Below, in pieces: positions 23,171 through 37,963 of a stretch of DNA of 64,000 nucleotides. Every line of letters starts with the position of its first letter. Positions within the stretch are counted from its first letter, which is position 1. A model generated the notes under the pieces. It was not told where the DNA came from and did not search any database. It worked only from the letters and a program-made list of their open reading frames with translations. The stretch is from Nemania diffusa (lineage: Eukaryota > Ascomycota > Sordariomycetes > Xylariales > Xylariaceae). The position numbers were made by a program, and so were the translations under genes. The stretch covers positions 4,040,501 through 4,104,500 of the forward strand of contig JBBPUQ010000008.1 of assembly GCA_038501195.1 (NCBI GenBank). Direction: 5' to 3'.

Positions 23171-23240
23171 CTGGAGTCGATGTATATCTGGAGTCAATGT
23201 GGGATCCGTTTGGGGAAGAAAGTTCTCCGGATTCCTGGGG
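23171..23240. promoter_or_regulatory. Cluster of four CreA-type (SYGGRG) hexamers upstream of the hexose transporter
   Basis: CTGGAG occurs at 23171-23176 and 23188-23193 inside a 17-base imperfect tandem repeat, CTGGGG at 23235-23240, and CTCCGG (the reverse form) at 23225-23230. They lie about 90-160 bases upstream of the transporter ATG. CreA, the carbon catabolite repressor of moulds, binds 5'-SYGGRG, often in pairs. Four in 70 bases is more than chance expectation (about 0.3). Repression by glucose is inferred. Confidence 0.4.
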
Positions 23241-26200
23241 AGCAAGTCTTTAAAAGCAAGAGAAGGAGAGAGTAGAACATAGGGGTCACGAGAGAATCGG
23301 AAGGTCCTCTGCGGCCCAGATCTTTCGATACGTCATGCGGGTGAAACGACGAAAATTTCCTGCCTCCCTTGGTGTAGAGTAAAGAGCGAGTCGCGAAGTC
23401 AAGTGACACTAAGACCGTGGCCAGAGGTTGCCTGACTACGGCGCCTAGCCCGTCGTCTAGAAAACCTAGGCATCGGGGATCTCTCTCGTCGTCCACTATT
23501 CAGCATCGCACCAAAAACTCTGCGAGCCACGCACCGGTGGTGGTTTTTTGTGCTAATGACCGAGGACGACTACTAAGACCAGGCTATTCGTATATTAACT
23601 GGGACCGTGGATCCGGCCGTGAGGGAGAACATCTTCGGCTTGCGCACTGTCGAATCTTCATAGTAGAGTAATAGCGCGACAGAGTATCTAGGTGGGTGGC
23701 GTGTTTCGAGCCGCACACTGTTTTGAGATATGAAAAGAGTCGTAGATGATAAGGGACTGTCGTCATCGAGAGAAGAGATCTTAACGCAGCGGAAATAAAA
23801 AAGTAGAGCTATGCAGCTAAGAGTAGACCCGTTGAGCCGCATTCTAGTGGGCGCTCACGTACCGACCTAAAAGGAAGATAGTGGACCAACACGACGGCGA
23901 GCGCCGCTAAACGCGGGAGCGATGACTCGTGACGGCCGTCCTGTCGGTAGACGTCCCTGTGCGTACCTCTGCGTATTTTCTCCGATTGCCTCGGGACATA
24001 GATGGGCGATCTGCAGATAATCTGGTGAAGCACACGGCGTCTCGCCTTGGTCCTATCGGCCCTCTCGTCGGGGACAGAGACACCTCAGAGACGGCATCGT
24101 GAGATGTAGCGAGATGTTGCAGTCCGATGCGACCGACTCGTTTGCTGAATCGACAGGTGGATTTCCTATCGTGGAACAGAGCCCCATTTTAGGTCCGGCA
24201 TGGGACCGACCGCGCGACCACTGAGTCGGTCCTGTTATGGAGCCCAAAGCGGCTTTTTGCCATCAGGGAGAAAAGCGAATTGATTTTGCGTCTTGATGAA
24301 ATACGTCCAATCAAAATTCAAGAAAACTGAAGGGTCCTACTCCCTGTACCTTTCATTGACTCTCTGGCGCCGGTAGCGTTGCGTCAAACTCAACTACAGC
24401 GCGCTGTATTACACTGACTGACACAAGGCACCTAAATCGAATTAAGGCAATCTACAAAATATTAAGCATATCTTCAATTTGATTAATAGTTAGGCTTAAG
24501 CATTTCTCCTTTATTTCTCAGGTGTCAAGCCGACGTTAGTCTGCACTATTCGTATCTATCAAGACTTGTTGGGATTTCGCTGCTGGCTCCAGTATAAAAT
24601 TGGCGCGTCTCTTGGGCTAATATTGCGCTGATCAGCAATTCTTCAGGAATTGACTAGTGTTAGAGAGCTACAATATATAGTAACTACGTAGGCCCCGACT
24701 TTTCGAAGTAGACAGAAGCTTCGCTCGATCTTCGGGCGTTCTCCTGCTTAGGAAACGACTTGTTATTCAGCTTTATAAACCTGCTTAGAACACTGTATAC
24801 TTGTTTACGCTGCTGGAGCCCTTACGACCTTTCTAAGCACTGTTGCTTCATCGAAGATCAATAGTGTCTAGGCAGTAGCGAAATCAAATCTTGTGCTACT
24901 TGGAATTTTCCAATCCTGGAGTTACGTACATATTCTTCAAACGAACTAAAGGTCGGATTATCTACAGTAGTGAGCCTTGACTGCGGGCATTGCCTATTCT
25001 TGCGTATATGCTGCAACAGAGTGCCCGGAATGGACTTAGCGCATCACATTCAAAACCAGCGCATGCGTATTGTCATGCCGAATGATCTCCGTCCGCATCG
25101 CTTAGTGTACACTCAGTCGTTTCGCAAAACCGCGTATTTTAGACGCCAAGTGAATTCCATTGACATCTTACTAGATAACCTCTTTAGATCTGTATGCATC
25201 ATGACCTACTGTTGCGTCTCGAGCTGCGCAAAAGATCAAGGTGCTGATAAGTTTCTTGAGCTGTAACAACTTCATCATTAAACAATAGCAAAATTTTCGG
25301 GGAGGAATTCGGACTATGTATTGACGACAGGGTATCGGTCGACAATGACGGGTTTCTCGTCATGGCCCCCACGGCCCTGCCCCGCCGCCCAGGTGGACGA
25401 TACCGGTGCCAAGAGGCCGGGTGGCGTTACCGAAGAGCTACGCAACTAACGCAACTAAGTTTATTATCGGGCCCAGATATAATTGATCAAACGAGAAGCT
25501 CGGCCGACAAGCTCAAAGCTCTCGTCGCAAACTGCATCACTATACCCCTCGGTGCTGCCATCACCCACGAAGTTACTGAGCTGTTCCTGCGGGCTGCCAC
25601 AACACCACGTGGGAGGCCTGGACAATCAACCGCCCTGGAGCTACGGTAACGGCCGAGCTGCCGAACCTGATGTCAACACCCTGCTACTAGGTATGGCTAT
25701 TGACTACAAGGTTGAATACCCAATTGGACGTGTAAATAGCTTCATTGGATACCTATACCAATTGGTTTCACAATACGGTGGCAGCTAGAAGCTTCCAATG
25801 CCATGGCAGCGCTATCCGAGGTCGAGGCGTTGTCCCTGGATTGAAGAACGGGATGCATGACAGCCGATTCTATGTAGTTCCTCGACCACGGATTACATAA
25901 TGAGCGGTTGCATATGGGCTGTCTCGCAGTTGCGGCGCATTCCTTGCCCTTCGTTCGCGCCCGTCGTTCGCGCCCGCAGAGGTCGGGGCTGCCGCTGCAG
26001 AATGGCTGAGCATGTCACGGTAACACTTTCGCCCGGCTGCTACCCACCCGTTCTTCGGCCCTTTGAATACGAACATAATTTACCCCAATACAGAGGGGCA
26101 GCTCTCCGTGGGGCATTGGGTCGCTATCGCATGATTGCAGCGCGTAGACATCGGTGCCACTGCGCGATACGTTCTAGGTCGCGGAGAGAGACGATGTTGA

Positions 26201-26621
26201 GGTATGATTTGACTCTCAAGTGAACGGATAGAAGAAGGACAGAAGTCGGCTAGGTGTTGGAGCTCGATGAAGGACAAAAAGGTTCATTGTCGAGAGCGCG
26301 TCCACGGTAAGTTCCTCTACCCCCACTGTACAGTAAAAAAAGAAAGGAGAGCAAAAAAAAGTCGATCAAGGAAATAGTGTGGATCTTATGAGAAATTGTT
26401 GTACCTATCACAATTTATACCCACCTCTGAGTCGCGTAAGGATTCATACCTGCCCACAGGTGAGGATATGGTAGGGTCCTACTTTCGCTGACGAGTCGTA
26501 TAAACAAAATATACAATTCTTCAATCTATCAACGGTAAAGATTAGTCTACCTAGGTAGTGGTAGGTACACGTAGATACGATTAAGATCTTAGTGCTCATC
26601 ACTGATCATGCATGTTGAATA
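23241..26621. other. Gene-poor flank of the AT block
   Basis: 3.4 kb of ordinary composition between the transporter promoter and the retrotransposon nest. Several open frames exist, but none has a recognisable product or coding bias. The stretch 25,340-25,790 has two overlapping frames with protein-like pieces (for example DIIDQTRSSADKLKALV) broken by frame changes and could be a decayed gene, but I cannot identify it. No RNA gene was found. Confidence 0.35.
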
Positions 26622-26626
26622 CCTAG

Positions 26627-26829
26627 TGTTAGATATATAGGGGGTAAATTAGGCCCTGTATTTTGGGTGCTGGAAGGCTCTAACTAGAAGGGGGTACCTT
26701 CTGTTTCAAGGGGTTCTACCTATGTACTTATTTTATATGCTAAAAAAAAATCTCTTAAAATAGCAATAATATATAACAACAAAAACAATATTAATTAATT
26801 TAATTAATTTAAAAAGTTTATTTTTAATA
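26627..26829 (+). repeat. 5' LTR of element E
   Basis: 203 bases, aligned base for base with 55533-55735. The outer 110 bases or so keep normal composition; the inner part is fully RIP-mutated. The target duplication CCTAG lies immediately to the left. Confidence 0.92.
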
Positions 26830-29800
26830 ATTAAAAATTTTATATATTTTTTAAACTTAAAACTAAAATTATTTATAATAAAATAATAGTTTAATTAATT
26901 AAATAAAATAGCTAATAATAATTTTATTTTTTTTATTAAATAAAAAAATTTTTATTAATAAAATAAAAAGTTTTTAATAAAAATATTATAATTAAAAATT
27001 AAAAAGTTTATTTAATATAAAAATAAAACTTTTTAAATTATAAAACTTTTAAAATTTAATTTTATTAATTATTTTTATAATTTTATAAATTAATTTAAAT
27101 TAATATAAAAAACTTTATTTATAATTTTATAAATAAAAAAAAATAATAATAAATTTGTTATAAAAGTTATAAATTTTATAATTAAAAAAAAAATAATTTT
27201 TAATATTAATTAAAATATTTATATTTATATAAATAAAAAATATAACAAATATTACTATTAAATAAAAAAACTATAAAAATAAATAATTTTTATTATTTTT
27301 TAAAAATATAAATATATTATTATAAAAAATAAAAAATTTATTAATTAATAATATAATTTTTTATAAAAAATAAAAAGCTATATAATATTTTTTTTTTAAG
27401 TTAATTTATAAAAAAAATATATAATTTTAATAAAAAAACTTTTTAATAAAATATTTAAAAATTTATTAGTTTAAACTTTTTTTTAAATAAATATAATAAA
27501 TAAAACTATTAAATATAATAATTTTAATTTTAAAAATATTTATTTTATAATAATTAATTTAAAAAAAACTTTTTTAATAATTTTATTTAAATAAATAATT
27601 ATTTTAATAATTAATTATTTAAAAACTATATAAAATAAAAAAATAATATATAAAAAAATTAAAATAAAATTTTAAAAATATATATTTTATTAAAAATTTT
27701 TATTAAAAATTAAAAAAATAATAAAAAAAATTTTTGTTATTATTTTTAATAATAAAAAACTAAAAAAAAATTTAAATAAAGTTTTTAATAAAACTAAAAA
27801 ATTTTAAAATAAAAAAAAACTTTAAAAAAAAAATCAAATAAATTTAATAGTTTAAAAAAAAAAAAAAAAATTTTAATATTTTAAAAAAAGCTAAAATTAA
27901 ATATTAATTTTAAAAATTGTTTTTTTTATATAATATATAAAATAATTTATTATTTTTAATAATTATATTAATATTTTTTTTTTAAATTAGTTTTTAATAA
28001 TTAATTTATAAGTTTAAAAATTAAAACTTTAATTAAAAAAAACTTTATTAAAAATTTAAAATTAATAAAAAAAATTAAAAATAAAAAATAAAAAACTAAT
28101 AAAAAAAAAGTAAATAAAACTTTTTAATTAATTAAAAAAGTAATAAAAACTATATTTATATATTTTATTTATAATAATAAAACAATTTATTTATTAAAAA
28201 ATTTAATTATTTTAAACTTAAATATTAATATATATATATTTAATAAAATAAATCGATTTTATAATATTTAAACTGTTAATTTAAAAAATTATATATATAT
28301 TAAAAACTTTATTTTTTTAATTTTAATTTATAAAAATATAAATATTAAGTTTTAAAAATTAAAAAAATTAAAAATAATAAAATTATATAATATAGCTTAT
28401 ATTAAAAAAATTAGTATTAATTTAATATTTTTAAAAGTATTAAATAAACAAAAAATTTAATAAAATAATAAATTTATAAATAATATTTTATATTAATTTA
28501 ACAGTTTAATTTTTTATAAATTTTAAAACTAATTTAATTAATTTATAATTAAATATTTATTTTTATTAATTAATTATAATATTTTTTATATAAAAAAAAA
28601 CTTTATAATTTTATATATAAAAAAAAATATTTTAAAAAAAAATTTAATTAAATAATATTTATAATTAAAATATTTTAATATTAAACTTTTAAATTATTTA
28701 ATAAATTAAATTTTTAAAATTAAAATTAAAAAATTATTAAATAATTAAATTAAAACTAAAAACTATAAAAAATATATAAAAAAAAAAATTATAAAACAAA
28801 TTAATAAATTTTATAAAAAAATATTTATAAAAATAAAATAAAAAATTACTATTAATTTTTATATTTTTATAAAAAGTTATAAAAATTTTATAAATTTTAT
28901 ATTTATTATAAATTAATTTTTAAATATTTATTTTAATTATTATTTTAAAAATTAATTTTATTATTATATTTTAAAAATATTATTATATTTTTTAAACTAG
29001 ATTAAAATATATTAATAACTAAAAATAGTTATAATAAAAATAAACAAAAAAATTATTAAAAGTTTAATTTTTAAAAAATAATTTTAAAAAAATTATAATA
29101 TATAAATAAAGCTTTTTATATTATATATATAAATATAAAATAAAAATATTAAATATATTAAACAATTTATTAAAAAAAAAACTAAAACTATAAAAATAAA
29201 TATAAAATTATTTTAATATTTATAACTTAAAATTATTAAAATAACAATTTATTTTTATAATTAAACATTTAAATAATTTTTAAATTAAAAATTTTTTTAT
29301 AAATATTTTTATTTTTTTATTATATTAAAAAATAAAATAATAAATAATTATAAGTTTTATTTAATATATTTAAAAATATTTAGTTATAAAATATATATAA
29401 TAATTATATAAATTAAAAAAAAATAAAAAAAAAATTAAAAGTTTAATTTTAAAGTTTTTATAAACTTTTTTATTAATTATAATTTTTTTAATATATATTA
29501 TATTTAATATTTTTAAATTAATAAAATTATAAAAACTAAAAATATTATTTTTAATAAAAAAGTTATTTTTAATAATAATATAAATTTTTTAAAAAATAAC
29601 TTTTTAAATATAAATTTAAATATTATAAAAAATTTATTATAAAATATTTAAATAAAAAAACTTTTTAATTTAATTATTAAAAAATTATATAAAAAAATAA
29701 AAAAAACTATATTTTTATTAATAAATATTAATTTAAAAAATATATTTATAAAAAAAAAAAAAAAAAAAAACAAAATTTAAAAATATTTAAAATAATAATT

Positions 29801-30022
29801 AAAAAACTTAATTATTTTTTATTAAATTTATTATAAAAATTTTATTTTATTTTTTTATATAAAATAATATTATAAGTTATTTTTTATATTTTTATTAAAT
29901 TAATTAGTTAAAAAATCAACTTTTTTAAAAATTTAATAAATTAAAAATTTAATTTTTATATTAAAATAATATTTTATAAAAATTATTAAAAAGTTATATT
30001 TAATTTTAAATATTTAAATATT

Positions 30023-30074
30023 TATAAAAGCTAAAAAAAAACAGCTAATATAATATATATAAAAATATTATATA
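30023..30074 (-). repeat. Left LTR of C, first part (52 bases), before the B insertion
   Basis: It matches 52982-53033 at all but a few C/T or G/A positions. The remainder of this LTR resumes at 43380, after element B and its target duplication. Confidence 0.8.
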
Positions 30075-30382
30075 TATTAATAAAACTTTTTATATATATA
30101 TATATAAAAAGATTTAAAATAATTTATAAAGTTTAAAGTTTGTTTTTAAGTTTTAAAGTTTTATATTAATTTATATATATATTTTATAAAAAAAAATATA
30201 ACTAAAAAAGTTATATATAAATTATTTATATATATATATATATAAAATTTATAAGTTTTATAAATTTTAATAAGTTTTTATATTTTTTATTTATTTAATT
30301 ATTTAATAAAAATTTTAATTTAAATTTTAATTATATATATTTAATATATATATATAAGTTTTATTAAATTATTAGTTTAATA
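30075..30382. repeat. Left LTR of element B
   Basis: 308 bases, heavily RIP-mutated, matching 43067-43374 over its full length without a gap. Confidence 0.9.
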
Positions 30383-33300
30383 TTAAAGCTTTTTTTTTTT
30401 GTATAATAATTTTAGTTTTAATATTAATTAATTTTTTGTTATTTTTTTTACTGTTTAATTAATTTATATATACTTTTATTTATATAACTAGTTTATTTAT
30501 ATTAACTAGTTTTTTTAATATTTAATTAAATGTTTTTTTTATATAAATATTTGCTAAGTTATTTTTATTATCGATTTAATATATTTTTATAATTTTACAA
30601 TTTTTATATATTTTTTAAAATAATATAATATTAATTATAAGTTGCTTTTTTTATATAGTTTTTAATTTAATTAAATATTTATATAAAGATTTAAAATTAA
30701 TATATATAATTAATAGTATAGTTAGTAATTTTATTGTATAAATAATTTTTTAAAAAGTTATATTAAATATAATAGCGCAATTAAATTTATTAATTATATT
30801 ATATAATTTATTTGTTAATATATTATATATAATTTGTTTATATTTAATTAAATTTTAATAAATAATATTACTTTTAATTGTAAAAATGTTTTTTATATAG
30901 TTTTTATTAATTAATATAATTATAAATTTAATTTAAAAACTTAAATTTTTGTTATTTATAAATATTTTATTAATAAAAATAAAAATTTTTATATAATTAA
31001 AATTTAAAAATATATAATATAGTTTTTATTATATATTGTTAATTTGCTATTATATTTATATATTTAATACTTTAATGTTGTTTTTTAACAGTTTTTAAAC
31101 TTATATAATAATTAATAAATTATATAATATTTTTAATTAATATATTAATATAATATATATATTTTAAATTTATTAAACAATATATTATTAAAAATAATTT
31201 TTTATACAAAAATTAATAATATATAATTATTTAATTTATTTTTATTAAATAAATAAAAAATCTTATTTATTTATTTAAATTTTGTTTTTATTAAATTTAA
31301 TAAAATATTTAAATATTAATTTTGTTTTTAGTTTTATATAAAATAATAGCTTGGTTTTTTTTTTATATAAAAACTTTTTAAATATAATATTAAAAATATT
31401 ATTTGTTTAAAGTTTTATAATTATAAATTTATTAAGTTTTTTTTTAGTATATAATAAATATAAATTATATATAAATATTTTTATGTTTAATTTTTAATAG
31501 TAATATTTATAATAAATTTTATACTAGTATAATTTTAATTTAATTAATTTATATAATAGTTATATAATTTAAAATATAATATTTGTTAAATATTTATTTT
31601 TTAGTTTTTTTAATAAATATATATAGATTTTTTAGTTTAATTTATTATATAACTATATATATATTTAAAAAATGTTTTATAGTTTTATATATATATTGTA
31701 GTTTTAAATTAGCAATAGTTTTAAAACTATAATAAACTGTTAATTTATATATTAAATTGTTAATATTTATATAAAAATTTAAATTTTGTTATTGTTTTTA
31801 TAATTTTATACAATTAATTTAAACTTTTTATATAATTTAATTGTTTTATTTTTAACTTTTTATATAAACTTAGTTTAAAAAATTTTTATTTAGTTATATT
31901 AATTTAAGTTATATTATATAAACTAAAATATATTTTAAATTATTAATATATTTATTTTAGTTATATTTAATTGTTTAAAAAATATATTAAATATAATAAT
32001 TATACTGTTTTGTTTTAATTATATAACTAAAATATAATTATTAATTTTTTTTAATATAAAGTATTAATTATTAATAAATATAAATAACTTTTTTAGTTTG
32101 TTTTTATATTAAAGTTGTAATTATTTAATAATTTAAAAAAAATTATATAAAAAGTTATTTTTTTTATATAATAAATTAAATATAGCTTTTTATTAATAAT
32201 ATAGTTTAATTTATATATAATAAAACTTAGCTAGTTTGTTTATTATATCGATTATAATATTATAATTTTTAATTATAAAAATTTTATATAGTTTTATTTA
32301 ACTTTTGTACTTTTTTTATATTATAACTTTATTTTAAAAAAATAAAAAAAATATTTTATATAATAATGTTAGTTTATTTTTAATTTATATAGCTTAGTTA
32401 ATATTAATTTTTATATAAATATTTTTTAATATTTTTATAGCTTTTTATATAGCTTTTATTTTTTAAATAATTTTTAATAAAAAAAATAAGTTATTATTAA
32501 TTTTAAAGTAAACTTTAAAAATTAATAAAATAAATATAAAACTATTTAATTTAACTATATTATTTAAAGCTTTTATAACTATTTATAATATTGTTTTTTT
32601 ATTTATATAATAACTGATTTTTTTATATAAAATATCGAATATATAATAAAGTAATATATATATTTGTTTAATTTTTTTAACAATTTAATATATTTTAACA
32701 AGTATTTTTTTATATAAAGTTTTAACTAGTTATATATTATTGCAAAATTTTTTAAACGAAAAATTTATACTAAAATTATATATAATATAATTAAATAATT
32801 TTTAATATATTAAAATTTAATATTAATATAGTATATTTTAAATATTATATATATTTAAAAACTTTAAAAATTTAACTGTTTAAAATAAAATATTTATATT
32901 AATTATATATAAAATTAGTTGTTTGTTAATTTATATAATATTAATAATAATTTTATAATTAAAATTATATTTATTTTTTAATAAAAATTTAAATTTTTTT
33001 AAAGCTTAATTATATAATTAATAATAGTAACAAAACTTTTTGATTTTTTAAAGTATTAAAATATTAATATTTTTATATTTAGTTTTTTATAATAATTTTA
33101 TAAGTTTTTTTATATAAAAATATTTAAATTAACAATATAATTTTTAAAACTTTTATTTTATAAAATAATTTATAGCTTTTAATTAACTAATATTAAAAAA
33201 TAAATATTTTTATTTTTATATAATTAATATTATTATATTGTTTTATTATATAATTATATTTTATATATTGTTAAAATAAATATATAGTTAATTTATATTT

Positions 33301-35387
33301 TATAGCAATAATAAAAATAAAGTTAATATATTTAAAATATAAAATTTAATTAATTTAATTAATATTAAAATTGTTATAATATTTATAGCTTTAAAGCTTT
33401 TAATATTATTAAATCGAATTGTTATATTATTTAAAGTTTAATTTATTTATATAAAAAAGTTTTTTTATATAAAAACTTTAGCTTAAGCTTTTTTAATAGT
33501 TAAAATTTTAACTGTATTAATATTTTATAAAATATTTTAATACTTTATATTATATTAATTATTTAAATAAAAATTATTTAATATTAATATTTAGTTTTAA
33601 ATATATATATTTTTTTTTATTATATAATAAAAATATATTAAATTTATTAAAAATTAAATTGTTTTGTTTTTAGTTTTAAAATTTAAGTTATTATTAAATT
33701 TATTGTTATATAAAAAGTTTTTATTATTTTTATAATTTAATATAAATATATTATACTTTTTATATAATAAAACTTTTTGTTTTAAAATATTATATATAGC
33801 AAAATATTAGTTTTTTGTTTTTAATTTTTTTTGTTAGTTATAATTAATAAACTAATAACTAAGTTTTTTATAAATAAAATATTTTTTGTTATTTCTGTTG
33901 TTTTTATTGTATAATTGCTGTAATTTTTAATAAAAATTTTTTTTGAAGCTATAACTATATAATCGTTTTAAATATTTAATATTATATTGTTTATTAACAA
34001 AATAAATATTTGTTATATAATAATAGTTTATTTTTTAATTAAAAAAAATTTGTAATATTAATTATAAATTAAAAAACAAAACTTTATATATAAGTTTTTA
34101 ATTAATTAAAGCAAGTTTAAACTTAAATATATTAAAATATATTTATATAACTGTTATATAAAGTAGTATTTTTTTATAGTAGCTAAATTTTAAAATATAT
34201 TATATAAATTAAAGTTTATTAATTATAGTTTTTAATATTTTAAATATTGTTTTTGTTAAATTGTTTTGTTTTATTTATATAAAAATAATAATAATTTAGT
34301 CGGTTTAATATTAACTATAATTAACTGTTATATTAAAATAATTATTAAATATTATATAAATTTTGTTTTATTTATATATTAAATTAATATAGTTGAAATA
34401 ATATTGTTTAGCTTTTTTTTTTAATACAAAAAAAAATATTATATAATATTATTTTTTAATAATTTTAAATTAATAATACATTAAAATAAAAATTTAAACT
34501 TTGTTATATAATATATTATATAGTTTATTATTATAGTTTTAATTAAATTGTTATATTTTAATAAATGTAATAAATTAAACTGTTTTAATTAAACTATTAT
34601 AAATAATTTAAATAAAAAAAAGTTTGTATAATTAATTTTTATATATAAAAAAAAGTATAAAATATATAATAAAAATTTTAAAAATAAATATAAGTTTTTA
34701 AATTTTTGTTTATATAAAAGTAATAAATATTTAATTATTTGTACTAAATATTACAATATATATTAATATTATTAGCTTTAATATAACTAGTTATAATATT
34801 AAATAATTTGTTTATATAATTAAAAGTTTTAATATATTTATTAGTATATATATTAAAACTAAAATTATTTATATAATAAGTATATTTTTTTTTTTTGTTT
34901 TATATAAAATAATTAGTTTTATAAGTTTTTTATTTAAAAATAATTTTTAAAATTAAATATTTGCTTTTTGTTTAAATAAAATAAATAGTTTTGTTTTAAA
35001 TAAACAGCTAATATAAAAAAATTAATATATAATTTAACTGTTAAAGTTTATTTTAATTAATTATATAAAATAATTGCTTTCGATTTTTAATTGTATATAG
35101 TTTAACAAATGTTAAGCTATATATATAGTTATATATATTTTTTCAAACAGTTTATTTAAATCAATCGTAATATTTTATTATTTCAGATCAGTTTTTTTTT
35201 TTTAAATTTTAAATAAAATAGTATTTCTTTTGCTTATATTTTTATATATAAGTTTGTTATTAAAGTTTTTATAGTTTAAAATAGTAAAAAGTATAAGTTT
35301 TAGTATAAATATAACTGTTTAAAATAATTCTGCTATTGTTACAATAACAAAGTTTTTTGTAACTTTGTTTGCTGTTTAGCTATTTAA

Positions 35388-35587
35388 TGTTATAGGCTAT
35401 ATAAACTGCTAAGCTTAGCCTGTGAGTGTAGTTTTAGACAATCGCTAGAACTGCGCTAGCTATATATACTAAGTTATTTAGCTACTTCAAAGCATAGCGT
35501 ATATACTAAAAAAACTTTTCTTTTTTTTTTTTTAAGCTAAATTATAAATAGTATATATTTACAGTTACTAGATTTTAGTTTATTATA
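35388..35587 (+). repeat. 5' LTR of element A
   Basis: 200 bases. It is much less RIP-mutated than its partner: for example it keeps AGCCTGTGAGTG, where the other has AGCTTGTAAATA. A pyrimidine run lies near its centre-right. Confidence 0.88.
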
Positions 35588-37963
35588 TATAATTTAGTTT
35601 TATTTACTTGAACAGCGAATATGTAGCTATTTAATTATACAGTATTAAAAACTTATAAAAAAACAACTTTTACTATAAAAACAAAAAAGCAAAAGTAAAA
35701 CAAAGCAACTAAGTATATAAAATATTACTTTTAAACTATTTGTTGTTATAAAAAAAAAAATAAAAAAATAACTAAACGTTATAAATATATTTTTAAGTTT
35801 TTTAGTTGTTAATATTTAATATGAATTATATTATTGCTTAAATAGCTTATAAGCAGTAAATAAGTAGTTTAAAGCTAAAACTTCGACTTTAATGCCGATT
35901 TCGACGCTGATTTTTAGCTTTTTTTTTTTAACTTTAACAGTAAATATACTTAATATATCGACTAAATAAAAAAAGAACAGCTTAAATACAAATAATTACA
36001 AAAATATTAAAAAAAAACTTTTTATTTAGTTAAAAAAGTTTTTAAAAAATTAAACTAAGTTTTTTATATAAAAAATAGCTATTAAGTATAAACTAAGCAA
36101 AAATATTAAGTTTATTAGTAATAACTGAAATAAATTTTATATTATTAACAAATTATTCGATAATATAACAAAAATAGCAGCAGTACTGTTTTTTATTATA
36201 AAAAAATATATTAGTAACTATAATTTAGCAGAGTTTTTAAATTACTTTTATAATTATTACTTTGATATAAATTACTTAAAGAAAGTAGTACAAAAACTAT
36301 TAAAGCTTTACTAAAAAAAAAAGCAACTTTTTTTAAAGTTTTTTTTTAATTAAAAAAAAACTTTAGCTAATATAAAAAGTATATTATAAAATAATTTTAT
36401 TAAATTAGTTATATTAAAAAAAATTATCTGCTTTTTTTTAACAAATAAACTAATATTTATTTCGTTTTTTTTTAGTTATATAAATTAAATATACAAAGTT
36501 ATAACTATTGCTAAAAAGCTAAAAAGTTGCAATTATACTACATATATACAAAGCTTTAGCTAAAAAAACATAAGTTTTTATTTAAATATAAAGTTAAAAA
36601 AAGTAAATATAAAAAAAAATATTTTAATAACAGGTATAAATAGTACTAGCTTTTAAACTATTAATAAACAATCGAAAATCTAATAAGTATTTAAAAAAAA
36701 AAAAAACAAACAAAAAAAAAATAAAAATTATTTACGCTATAAAAAAAGTAGCTATTTTATAGCTTAGTACTTAATAGCGCTTTTTATATATAATATTAAC
36801 ATAAAAGCTACTAGTATATCAAAAAAAATAAAAAAACTTAAAAAAAAAGATTTAAAAAAAAAAAAAAAATAGTTTTTAATTATAAACGTAATTAAAAACA
36901 AGTTTACAAGTTAATTTTTATAAGCTTTAAAACAAAGATTTAATAATATATAAATAATATATTTTTTACAATAAACTTTATTTGTAATAAAACTTCAATT
37001 GTTAAAACTTTAATTAATTAAAGTTATAAATATATATATATTATAAGCAGTTTTTTTATTAAATATTTGCAGCTATTATATATTTTTATTATTTTTTATT
37101 GTTTAAAAAAAACAGCAACAAAGTATATATAAATTAAAAAAATAGCATATATTAAAACAGATATAAATAAATTCTAATAAAAAATATCAGCTTATATAAT
37201 TTTACAACTAAAATATAATATTATTTTAAATAAGCTATAAATAAAAAAGTTAAAAATAACTTATTTTATTTATAAATATATAATTAATATTAATAAAATA
37301 AAAAATTTTAAAGTATAAAAAAACAGCTTTATATTTTAAATTAAAAGTATTATATAAATAAAAAAAGCTTAGTAATTAGTTAAAATAACATTTAATGCAG
37401 AAATATAATAATTGCACTGTTTAAAAGCAGATAAATTTTTAGTTTTTGTTATTATATTTATAAATATTACTAAAACTTTAATGCTTTTTATAGTTAATAC
37501 AATTAAAAATTAACTTTTTAAAAAATTAATGCTGTAAAAAGATTTGTTTAGTAAAAAATAAAAGAACAAGCTGCTACTGTATTGCAAAAAAGCAGATTAT
37601 AAAATATCTTTATTTAAAAATAAAAAGAATAAAAAACTAGCAGTTTTATAAAAGTTTTTTTATAAAATATTTAAAAACAAATTAATTGTTTTAAAAAAAA
37701 TATTAATAAAGCTATTTAATAAAAGCTATATCTGTATTAGTAGTTTGTTAGTAGAAGTTTTTATACTATTTATAAAAAAGCTAAAAAATAGTTTATAATT
37801 TTATATTAATTATAAAATATTTAATGCTATAACTAAAGTAAATAAATATTTGCTTTTATTAATAAAAAAAACTTTAGCAAATTTTTCGAAAGTTAAATAA
37901 TTTATTAAGCTAAATATATAAACTATTTTTTATAAGTTTAAAATTAAAAAAAAAAATAAATAG

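Noticed and set aside
24970..25266. A 98-codon plus-strand frame
   Set aside because: It starts only at GTG, has no coding bias and no recognisable product.
25362..25788. Overlapping open frames near 25.4-25.8 kb as a gene
   Set aside because: The protein-like segments are in different frames, no good splice sites join them, and no family is recognised. Noted only as a possible relic.
32560..32760. A copia-like RT relic in element B on the minus strand
   Set aside because: A few residues (KTLYKK) look like the copia ALYGL region, but no YVDD box follows at the right distance. The superfamily of B is left open.
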